A stretch of DNA of 35,213 bases from Sphingobacteriales bacterium (GTDB lineage Bacteria > Bacteroidota > Bacteroidia > Chitinophagales > Chitinophagaceae), in contig JAHEBJ010000025.1 of assembly GCA_024642285.1 (NCBI GenBank), positions 1 through 35,213 of the forward strand, in the 5' to 3' direction. Of the stretch, positions 34,099 through 35,213 are shown in pieces. The translations under genes and the position numbers were made by a program. The notes beneath the pieces were generated by a model. The model was not told the DNA's origin. It made no database searches and saw only the letters and a program-made list of their open reading frames with translations. The first letter of the stretch is position 1. The number at the start of each line of letters is the position of its first letter.

Positions 34099-34567
34099 TT
34101 ATTTTTGAAACTGAAGAATAATATTTCCTGTTTTCTTTTTAGCATCAGCCAGATTCTTGCCCCGTCTTTCTTCTTCCAAAGCGAATATTTATGACGTAAG
34201 CGGAATTTCAGCCAATTTAAATTGTTTATAATTTGTTTTCAACAACAAAAAATCATCCCATTCTTTTTCATCATATTCATACAATACAATGATACTCTTC
34301 AAGGGTAGATTGGGTATTTGTTCTCCTGGCACAAGGTCTTTAATTTTACAGCTTTAATAGCAAAACCTTTTCTGTGGGCATTTTCAACAACACGTTGCCA
34401 TTTGTCTTTCATTTTAGCACTACTCGGTCCGAGCCAGCTTTTCAGCAATGAGAAGTTTTTTTGTCCTGAACTGATTTTGAAAATGCTTCGGCAAACACCT
34501 GTTCTGTTTGAGCAAAAATCTGGAACTATACCAGAACCAGTAACAATGTGATAATTTTTTTTATAAT
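34099..34567 (-). pseudogene. decayed gene for a small secreted protein
   Basis: A coherent protein of about 155 residues can be read only by mending four lesions. From 34567: IIKKIITLLLVLV, TAG stop (34526-34528), FQIFAQTEQVFAEAFSKSVQDKK (signal peptide ending FAQ, same frame). After a one-base loss in an A-run near 34460 it continues NFSLLKSWLGPSSAKMKDKWQ, then RVVENAHRKGFAIKAVK. After another one-base loss in an A-run near 34340 it reads DLVPGEQIPNLPLKSIIVLY, then EYDEKEWDDFLLL up to IPLTS, TAA stop (34189-34191). The same frame goes on FALEEERRGKNLADAKKKTG to a final TAA at 34099. The start codon also seems lost (ATT where ATG is expected). I do not recognise the family. Confidence 0.75.
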
Positions 34568-34720
34568 TCTGTTTTGATCTTTAAAGATAACGGGCTTTCC
34601 TTTACTGCATATACCCTTGTAACGGTATTTTTTGCAATGGAAGTTGTTTATATCATAGTAAATAGTCATTTTAATTATTTGTAACTTTATAAACGTTGCA
34701 AAATGGAATAAACCATCCAT

Positions 34721-35213
34721 ATGAAAAAAATAATAGCCTTGTTAAGTTTGATAATGGTTGTAAGTCTTAATCCGGCTGCAGCCCAAACTTCTACTGAATT
34801 TAATAACCAGGGTCTGGCAAAATTTAAAGCCAAAGATTATAATGGCGCTTTACAGGATTTTAATAAAGCAGTTGCCATTGATAAAAACAATGAAAAGGCA
34901 TTGCACAATCGTGGTTTGGTAAAATATTCGTTAAAGGATTATGAAGGCGCTATCAGCGATCATACCATGGCAATCAAACTTAATCCTTCGTACTCTAATG
35001 CATATAACGACAGGGGATTTGTGTATTACCGAATGGGCAATAAAAAAAATGCATTGCTGGATTATGATAAAGCTATACAGTTTAATGAAGCGTATTTCAG
35101 GGCCTATAAGAACAGGGCGATGCTTCAGTATGCCGAAAAAAACTATGATGCTGCAATTAAAGATTATGCAAAGTGTATTGAACTGGAACCTAAAGAAGCA
35201 GATGGCTATGTGG
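34721..35213 (+). CDS. secreted TPR-repeat protein (cut by window edge)
   Basis: At least 164 residues, running off the right edge. A signal peptide (MKKIIALLSLIMVVSLNPAAAQ) is followed by tandem tetratricopeptide repeats with the 34-residue period: EFNNQGLAKFKAKDYNGALQ, ALHNRGLVKYSLKDYEGAIS, AYNDRGFVYYRMGNKKNALL and AYKNRAMLQYAEKNYDAAIK, each followed by D(F/H/Y)-x-(K/M)A(I/V)-type helices. Such repeats bind partner proteins; no enzymatic part is visible here. ATG at 34721. It is transcribed away from the pseudogene. The full domain set and role cannot be judged from the visible part. Confidence 0.92.
   Translation, partial: MKKIIALLSLIMVVSLNPAAAQTSTEFNNQGLAKFKAKDYNGALQDFNKAVAIDKNNEKALHNRGLVKYSLKDYEGAISDHTMAIKLNPSYSNAYNDRGFVYYRMGNKKNALLDYDKAIQFNEAYFRAYKNRAMLQYAEKNYDAAIKDYAKCIELEPKEADGYV

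Noticed and set aside
34318-34720. Open frames at 34318-34551 (plus) and 34526-34720 (minus)
   Set aside because: The first is opposite the decayed gene; the second is the pseudogene's broken signal peptide preceded by non-coding sequence.

Overview
The window looks like a chromosomal segment of a Bacteroidota bacterium, most likely a member of the Chitinophagaceae or a close relative. The reasons are a TonB-dependent receptor with a carboxypeptidase-regulatory-like N-domain, AT-rich -7 boxes of the TAnnTTTG type, a short one-domain AtpC, an FtsI with a PASTA domain, a MraY with an extra loop, and a long-tailed FtsZ. This placement is inference from gene content; no rRNA is present.

Layout: (1) 1-1194, minus strand: a small secreted Cys/His protein followed by the start of a TonB-dependent receptor that runs off the left edge. 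(2) 1319-5870, plus: glycerol use (glpK, glpD, glpF), with a REP-associated tyrosine transposase (RAYT) and four short GC-rich hairpins lodged between glpD and glpF. (3) 5871-8479: three long palindromes, then atpD and atpC of the F1 ATPase. A four-helix-bundle (S23/IVP-like) gene flanked by inverted AGTATTGAG/CTCAATACT repeats separates them. (4) 8552-10146, minus: a PlsC-like acyltransferase and a YqgE/AlgH protein. (5) 10287-11609: a sensor histidine kinase without an adjacent response regulator. (6) 11610-28622: a complete division and cell wall (dcw) cluster in the order mraZ, rsmH, ftsL-like, ftsI, murE, mraY, murD, ftsW, murG, murC, ftsQ, ftsA, ftsZ. It is preceded by an evident MraZ operator and a second, oppositely oriented array of TGTGG-type boxes, and it ends in two hairpins. 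(7) 28642-34000: a small unknown gene; a minus-strand set sulP - beta-carbonic anhydrase - DUF2490 barrel; a divergent TetR regulator with palindromes in the shared promoter region; and a lipoprotein with three evenly spaced HGxPGHRCD repeats. (8) 34099-34567: remains of a secreted-protein gene with two in-frame stops and two frameshifts. (9) 34721 to the edge: a secreted TPR protein, cut by the window.

How the genes work together: GlpF admits glycerol, GlpK phosphorylates it and GlpD oxidises glycerol-3-phosphate into glycolysis and the quinone pool. In the dcw cluster, MurE/D/C build and MraY/MurG lipid-link the peptidoglycan precursor, FtsW/FtsI polymerise and cross-link it at the septum, and FtsA/FtsZ/FtsQ/FtsL organise the ring. 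The DNPR motif of MurE predicts meso-diaminopimelate peptidoglycan. SulP plus carbonic anhydrase suggests bicarbonate uptake and interconversion, possibly under TetR control.

Most genes are well-known families. The parts that most merit a second look are regulatory or accessory: the dual box arrays before mraZ, the two insertions inside normally tight operons, the leaky terminator before the DUF2490 gene, the HGxPGHRCD repeat lipoprotein, the internal FtsZ C-terminal peptide, and the decayed gene near the right edge.
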